From: Franconibacter helveticus LMG 23732
GTDB lineage: Bacteria; Pseudomonadota; Gammaproteobacteria; Enterobacterales; Enterobacteriaceae
Direction: 5' to 3'
Length of the DNA: 64,000 nt
Assembly: GCF_000463115.2 (NCBI RefSeq)
Contig: NZ_AWFX01000054.1
Coordinates: 434 to 64,433 of the forward strand
Shown: piece by piece, positions 8,680 to 17,321 of the stretch
How positions within the stretch are numbered: position 1 is the first letter of the stretch
Layout: the number at the start of each line of letters is the position of its first letter
Made by a program: the position numbers and the translations under genes
The notes under the pieces: model-generated
Told to the model about the DNA's origin: nothing
What the model saw: the letters and a program-made list of their open reading frames with translations, nothing else
The model's database searches: none

Positions 8680-8696
8680 CTGGCACCTTAATTGCA
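8680..8696 (+). promoter_or_regulatory. Sigma-54 promoter of hypABCDE-fhlA
   Basis: TGGCACCTTAATTGCA is essentially a consensus -24/-12 sigma-54 promoter. The hypA start codon is 29 bases downstream with GGAGG between. It diverges from the hyc promoter at 8551-8566. Confidence 0.92.
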
Positions 8697-8724
8697 TTGG
8701 CTCCCGCACGACTCTGGAGGTCTT

Positions 8725-9075
8725 ATGCATGAAATCACCCTTTGCCAGCGGGCGGTGGAAATTATCGAACAACAGGCGCAGCGGCTCGGCGCGCGCCGGG
8801 TGACCGGCGTCTGGCTGGAAATCGGCGCGTTTTCCTGCGTGGAGCGCAGCGCGCTGGAATTTTGCTTCGCGCTGGTCTGCCGCGATACCTGCGCCGAAGG
8901 CTGCGAGCTGCATCTGGCGCAGCAGGCAGCGGAGTGCTGGTGTCATGACTGCGCGCAACACGTTCACCTGCTGAGCCAGCGCGTGCGGCGTTGCCCGCAG
9001 TGTAGCGGCGAAAATCTGCGCATCGTCGCCGACGACGGCGTGCAGATCAAACGCCTGGAAATTGAACAGGAGTAG
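8725..9075 (+). CDS. hypA: Hydrogenase nickel incorporation protein HypA
   Basis: A 116-residue nickel and zinc metallochaperone that works with HypB to load nickel into HycE. The product starts [10 protein letters not shown], whose MHE amino end binds nickel. A C-terminal zinc site is visible as CWCHDC and, further on, CPQC. I start at 8725, which has GGAGGT seven bases upstream; an in-frame Met at 8692 overlaps the sigma-54 promoter and is unlikely. hypB follows after two bases. Confidence 0.97.
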   Translation: MHEITLCQRAVEIIEQQAQRLGARRVTGVWLEIGAFSCVERSALEFCFALVCRDTCAEGCELHLAQQAAECWCHDCAQHVHLLSQRVRRCPQCSGENLRIVADDGVQIKRLEIEQE

Positions 9076-9077
9076 CT

Positions 9078-9944
9078 ATGTGTACCACCTGCGGTTGCGA
9101 ACAGGGCAACCTCTATATTGAAGGGGATGAACGCAACCCCCATTCGGCGTTTCGTGCCGCCCCCTTCGCGCCGCCAGCCCGCCTGGCGGCAGCCATCACC
9201 ACGGTGAATCTCTTTACCCCTTCTGTCGCGGCGAAAGGCGATCTGCATTACGGTCACGGCGAAGCGGGCACCCATGCGCCGGGTTTAAGCCAGCGCAAAA
9301 TGGTAGAGCTTGAGATAAACGTGCTGGAGAAAAACAACCAGCTTGCCCGGCGCAACCGTCAGCGCTTTAACGAGCGCCAGCAGCTGGCGCTGAACCTTGT
9401 CTCAAGCCCCGGCTCCGGCAAAACCACCCTGCTGACGGAAACGCTCAAACGCCTGCGCGACAAAACCCGTTGCGCGGTCATTGAAGGCGACCAGCAAACG
9501 GTGAACGACGCCGAACGCATCCGCGCCACCGGCACGCCTGCCATACAGGTCAACACCGGCAAGGGGTGCCATCTGGATGCGCAGATGGTAGCCGACGCCA
9601 TGGCGCGCTTACCGCTCGCCGAAGGGGGCGTTCTGTTTATCGAAAATGTCGGCAACCTGGTCTGCCCGGCCGGTTTTGATCTGGGCGAACGGCACAAGGT
9701 GGCGGTGCTCTCGGTAACGGAAGGCGAGGATAAGCCGCTTAAATATCCCCATATGTTCGCCGCCGCCTCCTTGCTGCTGCTTAACAAAATCGATCTGCTG
9801 CCGTACCTCGATTTCGACATGGAAAAATGTCTGGCTTACGCCCGGGAAGTGAACCCGGAGATTGAAATCCTGCCGGTTTCCGCCACCAAAGGCGACGGCA
9901 TGGACGCCTGGCTCGCCTGGCTGGAGGCGCAACGATGTGCATAG
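9078..9944 (+). CDS. hypB: Hydrogenase nickel incorporation GTPase HypB
   Basis: A 288-residue SIMIBI-class GTPase that delivers nickel to hydrogenase precursors. The N-terminus carries the high-affinity nickel motif CTTCGC, then a histidine-containing stretch [10 protein letters not shown] near residue 55-65. The G domain has the P-loop [19 protein letters not shown], and the base-recognition motif NKIDLLP. Length matches E. coli HypB (290). It overlaps hypC by ten bases. Confidence 0.97.
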   Translation: MCTTCGCEQGNLYIEGDERNPHSAFRAAPFAPPARLAAAITTVNLFTPSVAAKGDLHYGHGEAGTHAPGLSQRKMVELEINVLEKNNQLARRNRQRFNERQQLALNLVSSPGSGKTTLLTETLKRLRDKTRCAVIEGDQQTVNDAERIRATGTPAIQVNTGKGCHLDAQMVADAMARLPLAEGGVLFIENVGNLVCPAGFDLGERHKVAVLSVTEGEDKPLKYPHMFAAASLLLLNKIDLLPYLDFDMEKCLAYAREVNPEIEILPVSATKGDGMDAWLAWLEAQRCA

Positions 9945-10213
9945 GCATTCCCGGGCGGATTTGCGAACTGGGGGAGGGAAACCTTGCCCGCGTAGAGGTC
10001 AGCGGCGTTACGCGCGAAGTAGACCTGACGCTGGTCGGCGCTTATGACCAACATGGGGCGCCGCGTCTCGGCCAGTGGGTGCTGGTGCATGTGGGTTTCG
10101 CCATGAGCCTGATCGATGAAAAAGAGGCGCTTGATACGCTGGAGGCGCTGCAAAACATGTTCGACGTCGAGCCGGACGTTGGCCCGCTGCTTTACGGCGA
10201 GGAGGCCCGCTGA
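9935..10213 (+). CDS. hypC: Hydrogenase maturation chaperone HypC
   Basis: A 92-residue chaperone that carries the Fe(CN)2CO group with HypD and docks on HycE. It begins MCIGIPG; the cysteine after the start Met is the essential ligand. The closing stretch [18 protein letters not shown] is typical. It overlaps hypB upstream and shares one base with the hypD start (TGATG), so the genes are likely coupled. Confidence 0.96.
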   Translation: MCIGIPGRICELGEGNLARVEVSGVTREVDLTLVGAYDQHGAPRLGQWVLVHVGFAMSLIDEKEALDTLEALQNMFDVEPDVGPLLYGEEAR

Positions 10214-11334
10214 TGCGCTTTGTGGATGAATACCGCGAGCCGCAGCGGGTAATGCAGCTTATCGACAGGCTCAGCGAGCGGGCAACAAGGCTGGCCTACA
10301 GCGCCGCAAGGCCGCTGCGCATTATGGAAGTGTGCGGCGGCCACACCCACGCCATTTTTAAATTCGGGCTGGATCAGCTGCTGCCGGACAATATCGAGTT
10401 TATTCACGGCCCGGGCTGCCCGGTTTGCGTGTTGCCGATGGGACGTATCGACAGCTGCATTGAGATAGCAGAGCGACCGGGCGTTATCTTCTGCACCTTC
10501 GGCGACGCCATGCGCGTGCCGGGGAAAAACGGTTCGCTGTTGCAGGCCAAAGCGCGGGGCGCGGATGTGCGCATTGTTTATTCGCCCATGGACGCGCTGG
10601 CGCTCGCCGAAAAAAATCCGCAGCGCGAAGTGGTGTTTTTCGGGCTGGGTTTTGAAACCACCATGCCTGCCACTGCCCTGACGCTTCGGCAGGCGAAAGC
10701 GCGCGATGTTCGCAATTTTTATCTTTTCTGCCAGCACATCACGCTTATTCCGACGCTCGCCAGCCTGCTCTCGCAGCCGGACAACGGCATCGATGCTTTT
10801 CTTGCGCCAGGCCATGTCAGCATGGTTATCGGCACCGCCCGCTACGATTTTATCGCCGGGGAACACCAGCGGCCGCTGGTGGTGGCGGGCTTTGAACCGC
10901 TGGACTTGTTGCAGGGCGTGCTGATGCTGGCGGAGCAGAAAATCCGCGGGCAAAGCTGTGTTGAAAACCAGTATCGCCGCGTGGTGCCGGACGCGGGCAA
11001 CCCGGCGGCGCAACAGGCGATTGCCGAAGTTTTTTGCGTGGAAGGCGACAGCGAATGGCGCGGCCTGGGGGTGATTACCGGCTCGGGGGTGAAGCTTCGC
11101 GAAGCCTGGCGCCGTTTCGACGCCGAAGCCCGGTTCGCGCCCAGGCAACAGCGGGTTAATGACGATCCGCAGGCCCGCTGCGGCGACGTCCTGACCGGCC
11201 GCTGCAAACCGGCGCAGTGCCCGCTGTTCGGCGCGCGCTGCAACCCGCAAAGCGCCTTTGGCGCGCTGATGGTCTCTTCCGAAGGCGCGTGCGCGGCATG
11301 GTATCAGTACCGTTCTCAGGAGTGTGAAGCATGA
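10213..11334 (+). CDS. hypD: Hydrogenase maturation Fe-S protein HypD
   Basis: A 373-residue protein, the exact length of E. coli HypD. It is the scaffold on which the iron-cyanide-carbonyl unit is assembled. Motifs are EVCGGHTHAIFK near residue 40, HGPGCPVCVLP near 70, and a C-terminal cluster site CGDVLTGRCKPAQCPLFGARC. It acts in the cytoplasm with HypC and receives cyanide from HypE. It overlaps hypE by four bases. Confidence 0.97.
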   Translation: MRFVDEYREPQRVMQLIDRLSERATRLAYSAARPLRIMEVCGGHTHAIFKFGLDQLLPDNIEFIHGPGCPVCVLPMGRIDSCIEIAERPGVIFCTFGDAMRVPGKNGSLLQAKARGADVRIVYSPMDALALAEKNPQREVVFFGLGFETTMPATALTLRQAKARDVRNFYLFCQHITLIPTLASLLSQPDNGIDAFLAPGHVSMVIGTARYDFIAGEHQRPLVVAGFEPLDLLQGVLMLAEQKIRGQSCVENQYRRVVPDAGNPAAQQAIAEVFCVEGDSEWRGLGVITGSGVKLREAWRRFDAEARFAPRQQRVNDDPQARCGDVLTGRCKPAQCPLFGARCNPQSAFGALMVSSEGACAAWYQYRSQECEA

Positions 11335-12341
11335 GCACCATTACCCTCGCCCACGGCAGCGGCGGCCAGGCGATGCAGCAGCTAATCAACCACCTTTTTA
11401 TGCAGGCGTTCGCCAACCCCTGGCTTGCCGAGCAGGAAGACCAGGCGCGCCTGCCGCTCGCCTGCCTCACAGCCCAGGGCGACCGCCTCGCCTTCTCCAC
11501 CGACAGCTACGTTATTGACCCGCTCTTTTTCCCCGGCGGCGATATCGGCAAGCTCGCCGTGTGCGGCACGGCCAATGATGTGGCGGTGAGCGGCGCCATC
11601 CCGCGCTGGCTCTCCTGCGGCTTTATCCTTGAAGAAGGGCTTGCGCTGGCCACGCTTGAGCGAGTGGTCGGCAGCATGGCCGCCGCCGCCCGCGAAGCGG
11701 GGATAGACATTGTCACCGGCGATACCAAAGTGGTGCCGCGCGGCGCGGCGGACAAACTGTTTATTAATACCGCGGGTGTCGGAGCGATACCATCCGAGAT
11801 CCGCTGGAGCGCAAGCTCGCTGGCGCCAGGGGACGTGCTGCTGGTATCCGGCACGCTGGGCGACCACGGCGCGACCATTCTTAACCTGCGAGAACAGTTA
11901 GGGCTGGAAGGCGAGCTTGCCAGCGACTGCGCCCTGCTCTCGCCGCTGGTACAGGCGCTGCGCTCTGTTAAGGGCGTGAAAGCGCTGCGCGACGCCACGC
12001 GCGGCGGCGTTAATGCGGTAGCGCATGAGTTTGCCGCCAGCAGCGGCTGCGGCATTGCGCTTCAGGAGCAGGCGCTGCCGCTTAAACCTGCGGTGCGCGG
12101 GGTGTGCGAGCTTTTGGGGCTTGAGGCGCTGAACTTCGCTAATGAAGGAAAACTGGTGATTGGCGTGGCGCGTGAAGCGGCGCAACAGGCGTTGGACGCG
12201 CTGAAGGCTCACCCGCTGGGCGCCGATGCGGCTATTATCGGCGAAATGACGGCAGGCGCAGGCGTGCGGCTTTGCGGGCTTTATGGCGTGAAACGCACGC
12301 TGGAACTGCCGCACAGCGAACCTTTACCGCGGATCTGCTAA
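11331..12341 (+). CDS. hypE: Carbamoyl dehydratase HypE
   Basis: A 336-residue enzyme of the PurM/ThiL fold that dehydrates a carbamoyl group on its C-terminal cysteine to a thiocyanate, the source of the hydrogenase cyanide ligands. The C-terminus is PRIC, with the essential terminal Cys. Other family marks are HGSGGQAMQQLI at the start, FSTDSYVIDPLFFPGGDIG and TGDTKVVPRG. HypF, its partner, is not in the window. The next gene, fhlA, starts about 93 bases on. Confidence 0.97.
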   Translation: MSTITLAHGSGGQAMQQLINHLFMQAFANPWLAEQEDQARLPLACLTAQGDRLAFSTDSYVIDPLFFPGGDIGKLAVCGTANDVAVSGAIPRWLSCGFILEEGLALATLERVVGSMAAAAREAGIDIVTGDTKVVPRGAADKLFINTAGVGAIPSEIRWSASSLAPGDVLLVSGTLGDHGATILNLREQLGLEGELASDCALLSPLVQALRSVKGVKALRDATRGGVNAVAHEFAASSGCGIALQEQALPLKPAVRGVCELLGLEALNFANEGKLVIGVAREAAQQALDALKAHPLGADAAIIGEMTAGAGVRLCGLYGVKRTLELPHSEPLPRIC

Positions 12342-12398
12342 AGCCTGTTCCTGCGCAAAAAACCTTTAATTAAGCTTTAGTTATTATAGTGTTTTCTT

Positions 12399-12417
12399 GT
12401 TTCGCCTTTTGCGAAAC
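12399..12417 (+). promoter_or_regulatory. Hairpin in fhlA leader
   Basis: GTTTCGC (12399-12405) pairs perfectly with GCGAAAC (12411-12417) across a five-base loop, ending 16 bases before the fhlA start and next to its weak ribosome site. In E. coli the sRNA OxyS represses fhlA by pairing at the ribosome site and in the coding region. Whether this hairpin takes part in anything similar is inference. Confidence 0.4.
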
Positions 12418-12433
12418 CTTTCGGATGAGCCTA

Positions 12434-14515
12434 ATGTCATATACCCCCATGAGCGATCTCGGCCAGCAAGGGCTGTTCGACATCACTCGCAACTTGTTGC
12501 AGCAGCCCGATCTCTGCGCGCTGGCGGAGGCGTTGAAAACCCTGGTGAAAAACGCAGGCATGGCGGATAGGGTTAACATTTTGCTTTACCACCCGAGGCA
12601 TCAGCGGGTCTGTTTTTACAGCGTCGATAGCTCAGGCAAAGCGGTGCAGTACGAAGATGAAACCGTGCTATCCCACGGTCCGGTGCGCCGGGTGCTTTCC
12701 CGTCCCGAAGTGCTGCACTGCCGGTATGACGAATTTGCCGACACCTGGCCGCAGCTTGCGGCCCTGCCCCTTTACCCCTCTTTCGGCCACTATTGCCTGG
12801 CGCCGCTCGCCGCCGAAGGGCAAATCTTTGGCGGCTGCGAATTTATTCGCCATGCCGACGCGCCATGGAGCGAAAAAGAGTACTCCCGGCTGCAAACCCT
12901 GACGCAGATAGTGAGCGTGGCGGCGGAACAGATCCAGACGCGGGTGGGCGATAACCAGAACTACCAGTTGCTGTGCCGGGAGCGGGACGACTTTCGCATT
13001 CTGGTGGCCATTACTAACGCCGTGCTTTCCAAACTGCATCTTGATGAGCTGGTAACGGAGATCTCGCGCGAAATCCATTACTACTTCAATATCGACTCGG
13101 TCAGCGTGGTTTTGCCCTCGCCGCGTAAGGGTAAACTCACCATCTGGTCAACGCACTATGTTGACGAAACGGCGCCGCTGCACGACCAGAGCGAAGTGAC
13201 GGCGAAAGGCACGCTTTCGGAACGGGTGCTGAAAAGCCGCGAAATGCTGCTGGTTAACCTGCACCAGCGCGACGATCTGGCGCCTTATGAGCGCATGCTG
13301 TTCGAGATGTGGGGCAACCAGATCCAGACGCTCTGCCTGCTGCCGCTGATATTCGGCGATAAACTGCTTGGCGTGCTGAAGCTTGCCCAGTGCGAAGAAC
13401 ACATTTTTACCGCCGCCAACCTGAAACTGCTGCGCCAGATTGCCGAACGCATCGCCATTGCGGTGGACAACGCCCTCGCCTACCAGGAGATCCACCGGCT
13501 GAAAGAGCGTCTGGTGGATGAGAACCTGGCGCTGACGGAGCAGATCAACAACGTGCCGGCGAATTTCGGCGAAATCATTGGCCGCTCGGATGCGATGACC
13601 ACGGTGATGAAGCAGGTGGAAATGGTGGCGAAAAGCGACAGCACGGTGCTGATCCTTGGCGAAACCGGCACCGGCAAAGAGCTTATCGCCCGCGCTATTC
13701 ATAACCTCAGCGAGCGCAACGGGCGGCGGATGGTGAAGCTTAACTGCGCGGCGATGCCCGCAGGCCTTCTGGAAAGCGACCTGTTCGGCCACGAGCGCGG
13801 CGCGTTTACCGGCGCCAGCGCCCAGCGCATCGGACGGTTTGAACTGGCGGATAAAAGCAGCCTGTTTCTGGATGAGGTGGGCGACATGCCGCTGGAGTTG
13901 CAGCCAAAGCTGCTGCGCGTATTGCAGGAGCAGGAGTTCGAGCGGCTTGGCAGCAATAAAGTCATTCAGACCGACGTGCGCCTCATCGCCGCCACTAACC
14001 GCGACCTGCGCCAGATGGTGGCCGACCGGGAGTTTCGCAGCGACCTTTACTACCGTCTGAACGTCTTTCCCATTAACCTGCCGCCGCTGCGCGAGCGCCC
14101 GGAAGATATTCCGCTGCTGGTGAAGGCGTTTACCTTTAAAATCGCCCGCCGCCTTGGACGCAGCATCGACAGTATTCCTGCCGAAACGCTGCACGCGCTG
14201 AGCAAGATGGAATGGCAAGGCAACGTGCGGGAACTGGAGAACGTGATTGAGCGCGCCGTACTGCTGACGCGCGGCAACGTGTTGCAGCTTTCTTTACCGG
14301 AAGTGACCTTTGCCGCGCCGAAAAAAGCCGCCCCCGCCCCGGCGGCTGATGAAGAACGCGAAGGAGAAGATGAATATCAGCGGATCGTGCGGGTGCTGAA
14401 AGAGACCAACGGCGTCATAGCCGGGCCGAAAGGCGCAGCCCAGCGCCTTGGGGTGAAGCGCACCACGTTGCTTTCCCGCATGAAGCGGCTGGGCATTGAG
14501 AAGGATGCGCTGTAG
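12434..14515 (+). CDS. fhlA: Formate-sensing sigma-54 activator FhlA
   Basis: A 693-residue activator of the formate hydrogenlyase regulon. Two GAF-type sensor regions (about 20-170 and 200-345) bind formate. A central AAA+ domain has Walker A GETGTGKE near 410 and the sigma-54 contact loop GAFTGA near 455. A Fis-type helix-turn-helix closes the protein (AAQRLGVKRTTLLSRMKRLG). I start at 12434 (MSYTPMSDLG), matching E. coli; an upstream in-frame start would add 15 residues. It is the last gene of the hyp cluster. In E. coli a short gene and mutS follow, here an accessory region does. Confidence 0.96.
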   Translation: MSYTPMSDLGQQGLFDITRNLLQQPDLCALAEALKTLVKNAGMADRVNILLYHPRHQRVCFYSVDSSGKAVQYEDETVLSHGPVRRVLSRPEVLHCRYDEFADTWPQLAALPLYPSFGHYCLAPLAAEGQIFGGCEFIRHADAPWSEKEYSRLQTLTQIVSVAAEQIQTRVGDNQNYQLLCRERDDFRILVAITNAVLSKLHLDELVTEISREIHYYFNIDSVSVVLPSPRKGKLTIWSTHYVDETAPLHDQSEVTAKGTLSERVLKSREMLLVNLHQRDDLAPYERMLFEMWGNQIQTLCLLPLIFGDKLLGVLKLAQCEEHIFTAANLKLLRQIAERIAIAVDNALAYQEIHRLKERLVDENLALTEQINNVPANFGEIIGRSDAMTTVMKQVEMVAKSDSTVLILGETGTGKELIARAIHNLSERNGRRMVKLNCAAMPAGLLESDLFGHERGAFTGASAQRIGRFELADKSSLFLDEVGDMPLELQPKLLRVLQEQEFERLGSNKVIQTDVRLIAATNRDLRQMVADREFRSDLYYRLNVFPINLPPLRERPEDIPLLVKAFTFKIARRLGRSIDSIPAETLHALSKMEWQGNVRELENVIERAVLLTRGNVLQLSLPEVTFAAPKKAAPAPAADEEREGEDEYQRIVRVLKETNGVIAGPKGAAQRLGVKRTTLLSRMKRLGIEKDAL

Positions 14516-14624
14516 CGATGTGGCTTCGCGAAAGGCACTGCTCCGGCATCGCCGCTTTTCTCGCTCACCCAAATTCATCCGAACGTGTAAAGGGGGGGCT
14601 GCGCTCCCTTTGCAGATGCTACAT

Positions 14625-14660
14625 GAGACAAAGGTCTGCTTTGAGCGAGGAGCAGGCGTT
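14625..14660 (+). repeat. Dispersed short repeat, copy a
   Basis: GTCTGCTTTGAGCGAGGAGC and the following bases form a short imperfect inverted repeat. The same sequence occurs at 16121-16156, and related sequences with TTTGGCACAAA in the middle occur at 15290-15313 and 21603-21630. No gene is seen in the 260 bases between fhlA and the acetyltransferase gene. Confidence 0.6.
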
Positions 14661-14775
14661 GTGCCTTAGCGTTAACGGTTCAATCTTCATATCAGACAGC
14701 GCGATTCAGTTGGGATAATTTCTTGTAGATAATGATAAGGTTAAGTCTCCCTGGATCATTTTGGCAGGTATAAAA

Positions 14776-15243
14776 ATGAGCGTTTCAGCGATACATGAAT
14801 GGCGTATGAATGATTTCCTGATTAGTACAGACAATGAAAAGCTGAACATAGAGGCTGTGCATCAGTATTTGACGAGATCCACATGGGCAAAAGGTATCGA
14901 TCTGGAAACCGTCGCTGCTTCAGCAGCGAACAGCCTTAACTTTGGCATTTATCGCAATGAATCCCAGATAGGCTTTGCACGTCTGATAACGGATTATGCT
15001 ACTTTCGCGTACCTTTGTGATGTGTATGTGCTTGAGGAGTACCAGGGCGACGGGTTGGGAAGATGGCTTATGGAGTGTATTCATAGCCACCCAATGTTTG
15101 AAAAGCTTCGCAGGATCTTGTTATTCACAACAACTGCGCCCTGGCTTTATGAAAAGTTTGGTTATGAACCGGTGAATCAGAAAAACTACGCGTGGGCCAT
15201 TACCCGGCCTGATATCTATACCTCCAGACAAAAGCAAACATAA
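14776..15243 (+). CDS. GNAT family N-acetyltransferase
   Basis: A 155-residue acetyl-CoA-dependent acyltransferase of unknown substrate. The acetyl-CoA-binding motif A is seen around residues 80-105 as VYVLEEYQGDGLGRWLM, followed by the usual closing motif in WLYEKFGYEPV. I chose ATG at 14776; ATG at 14806, giving MNDFLISTD, is an equally plausible start since many relatives begin there. No strong ribosome site decides. It is a single gene in an accessory stretch; the stand-alone sort are usually small-molecule modifiers. Confidence 0.85.
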   Translation: MSVSAIHEWRMNDFLISTDNEKLNIEAVHQYLTRSTWAKGIDLETVAASAANSLNFGIYRNESQIGFARLITDYATFAYLCDVYVLEEYQGDGLGRWLMECIHSHPMFEKLRRILLFTTTAPWLYEKFGYEPVNQKNYAWAITRPDIYTSRQKQT

Positions 15244-15289
15244 CAAACGTTCACGATGCCTGGTCATCGGCCCTTTCAACGTGTAAGGG

Positions 15290-15313
15290 CCGCATTTGGC
15301 ACAAAGCAGGCTG
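15290..15313. repeat. Dispersed short repeat, copy b
   Basis: Contains CCGCATTTGGCACAAAGCAG, closely related to 21603-21630. It lies directly upstream of the terminator hairpin at 15329-15360 after the acetyltransferase gene. Confidence 0.5.
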
Positions 15314-15328
15314 ACCAACAGCCGGAAG

Positions 15329-15360
15329 GCCCGCTATGCGCGAAATGCGGGCTTTATTTT
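15329..15360 (+). terminator. Rho-independent terminator after acetyltransferase gene
   Basis: GCCCGC (15329-15334) pairs with GCGGGC (15347-15352), followed by TTTATTTT. It stands 86 bases past the acetyltransferase stop. The loop is fairly long at 12 bases. Confidence 0.6.
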
Positions 15361-15513
15361 CCCGCTGTAAATACCCCGATGACGGACACAAGCTCTTATC
15401 TCCCCGTCCGTTATCACGCATGGCCCCCTGCGCCCATCAAATGTTGTACGGGTTTTGTTTGCTTCGAGGCCTCTGCTACTCTGGCTGGGCCTGAAGGTTA
15501 ACAAGGAGGTAAC

Positions 15514-16095
15514 ATGCTGAACCCTGGATTCGTTACCCGTAAAGCGCTTGCTCAGTGGCAGGATATCCCCCTTCTTTTGCCGCAGTTCCAGTTTTATGAA
15601 AAACACCAGACCATCATTAAGACGAATTCGCCTGAAAGGATCCTGGCGTTAGTCACAGACTTCGACATTCAGCAGGATGCCGTCATCCGCCTGTTGATGT
15701 CTGTGCGACAACTTCCGCAGCGTTTTGGGCCAAAGAAACAGCCCCGGGCGGTTAACAGCTTTGGCCTGCACAGTTTTACCCTTCTGGAAAACTCAGCAAC
15801 GGAACTCTGCTACGGCTTACGCGGACAATTCTGGCGTGCAGATTTCGGCCTTGAAAACGTGCCGGATACCGACGCTTACCAGGCGCCAGTCGCGCCGGGT
15901 AGCGCAAAGCTTTTACTGCGCTATCGGGTGACGGAACGACAAGAAGGTCAACACGCGCTGCGTACGGAAACGTTCATTTACTGCCCGGATCACGCCACTC
16001 AGCTAAAAATGACCGCCTACTGGCTGGCAATACGGGCAGGCAGTGGGTGGATCCGAAGAAGGACGCTCAGGTCTGTTCAGTCCACTCTTGGTTAG
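15514..16095 (+). CDS. Conserved hypothetical protein, possibly SRPBCC-like
   Basis: A 193-residue protein with an excellent ribosome site (AAGGAGGTAAC before ATG). I do not recognise a named family with certainty. The ending YWLAIRAGSGWIRRRTLRSV resembles the last helix of small ligand-binding proteins of the SRPBCC/START-like fold, and the middle is rich in beta-type segments. There is no signal peptide and no membrane helix. It appears to be a single-gene unit between the terminator at 15329 and the repeat at 16121. Function unknown. Confidence 0.7.
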   Translation: MLNPGFVTRKALAQWQDIPLLLPQFQFYEKHQTIIKTNSPERILALVTDFDIQQDAVIRLLMSVRQLPQRFGPKKQPRAVNSFGLHSFTLLENSATELCYGLRGQFWRADFGLENVPDTDAYQAPVAPGSAKLLLRYRVTERQEGQHALRTETFIYCPDHATQLKMTAYWLAIRAGSGWIRRRTLRSVQSTLG

Positions 16096-16491
16096 CAGGC
16101 GCAAAGCGGTCATGCTTCATAAGACAAAGGTCTGCTATGAGCGAGGAACGGACGTTCGGCATAAGGATTTTCTGGTGAACAGTAATGCCAATTAAGAGAG
16201 TAAGCAGGTAGCTGCTCGTCTTGACGGCCATACTATCAAATGATTATTACTGAGGTTTGGCCCGGCAATTAAGTGCAGTCCGCATTCTTCGGCTTTGTTA
16301 TTGTGATGTATTAAAATTCATATTTCAAACTACTGCTTCAGGTAATAAACAGCGCTTCAGGATGGTCTTCGAAACCTGACGCCGGTTCAGTAGTATCTGA
16401 ACTGGCGAGAGTTTCGGGAGGCGTCTACAAGGAAACGGGCAACAAACCTGATTCAGGTGTTATCAGTTACGTTAAGCTTAACGAAGCAGGC
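16096..16491. other. Intergenic stretch with short repeat and a possible gene remnant
   Basis: Holds copy c of the dispersed short repeat (16121-16156). An open plus-strand frame without a start codon runs from about 16315 to 16503 and would encode a segment ending NKPDSGVISYVKLNEAGLFY; it may be the tail of a lost gene, but I cannot name a family. Nothing else is seen. Confidence 0.4.
16121..16156 (+). repeat. Dispersed short repeat, copy c
   Basis: AGACAAAGGTCTGCTATGAG and the following bases match 14627-14660 closely. Copies a and c flank the acetyltransferase and hypothetical genes at 14776-16095 as direct repeats about 1.5 kb apart. Confidence 0.6.
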
Positions 16492-17184
16492 TTATTTTAT
16501 TAGCTCGATATTATCGCAACCCGAGTCAAATCCCTGTATGCAGCTTTGTTTAAACCAGTAGGCGGCTTTAGCTTGATCCGGTTTTACAAATCTTTCATCC
16601 CCTTTCAAAAAAGCCATTCCGGCCCAGTACTCTGCATAACCAGTACGGGATATAGACGAACTGCGTTGCAGCCAGTAATGCGCCATTTGAGTATTTTCAG
16701 GCAAGCATACCCCTGCTGCATTCATGATCCCGAGCACCATTTGAGCGTCTACCGCAGCATCATCATCCGGATACGCTGACACCTGAGTCAGCAGAGCAGT
16801 GGCCCGGGAACAGTCTGTCAGCCCGGCCCGGCTGTTTATTAAAAGCCGGGATAAAATTACTTCTCCGGCTCTGCTGCCTGAGCTGGCAGCTTTGTCAGCA
16901 AAGTATTTAGCTTTTACGAAATCTTTCTTACCCTCAAGATGAATTTCAGCGAGAAGTGCATAGGCATCGGGCAGGCCTTGTGAAGCAGCTTTCTCGGCCC
17001 AGTAAGTCGCATGAGCTAAATCCCCTGCACTTACGTAAGTATCAGCCAAGAAGTACTGAGCGTGTTTGTCGCCCTGTTTAGCCAGGCTTTCATACTGGCT
17101 TCCTGGATCATCTGCATGCACCAGCCAGCTGCATGACAGGAGCAGGACAAACATCATTTTTAATGAATGGCTGGCATGAAACAT
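16492..17184 (-). CDS. Secreted Sel1-like repeat protein
   Basis: A 230-residue protein with an N-terminal signal peptide (hydrophobic MMFVLLLSCSWLVHA, cleaved after HADD or before). The mature part is made of Sel1/TPR-like helical repeats of about 36 residues, for example HAQYFLADTYVSAGDLAHAT, DAYALLAEIHLEGKKDFVKA and KAAYWFKQSCIQGFDSGC. Such proteins act as adaptors in the periplasm or at the envelope. The partner is unknown. I start at 17184; Met at 17220 lacks a ribosome site. It is transcribed in the same direction as the metallo-beta-lactamase gene but 137 bases away, so joint transcription is possible. Confidence 0.8.
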   Translation of the reverse strand: MFHASHSLKMMFVLLLSCSWLVHADDPGSQYESLAKQGDKHAQYFLADTYVSAGDLAHATYWAEKAASQGLPDAYALLAEIHLEGKKDFVKAKYFADKAASSGSRAGEVILSRLLINSRAGLTDCSRATALLTQVSAYPDDDAAVDAQMVLGIMNAAGVCLPENTQMAHYWLQRSSSISRTGYAEYWAGMAFLKGDERFVKPDQAKAAYWFKQSCIQGFDSGCDNIELIK

Positions 17185-17321
17185 TTTCAGGAATCCCGAA
17201 GTGTGGCCACTTACTGGCATGTGGCACTGTCAGAATAAATACCGTATGTCACATGAGAACGCAGCCGTTCTGACCTGCCTGCGAACTCATGGACACAAAA
17301 CAAATTCAGATGATAAAAGCG

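Noticed and set aside
14518-14718. 66-codon frame directly after fhlA
   Set aside because: It spans a dispersed repeat and has no ribosome site.
15256-15501. 81-codon frame between the acetyltransferase and hypothetical genes
   Set aside because: It runs through a terminator and a dispersed repeat and lacks a start signal.
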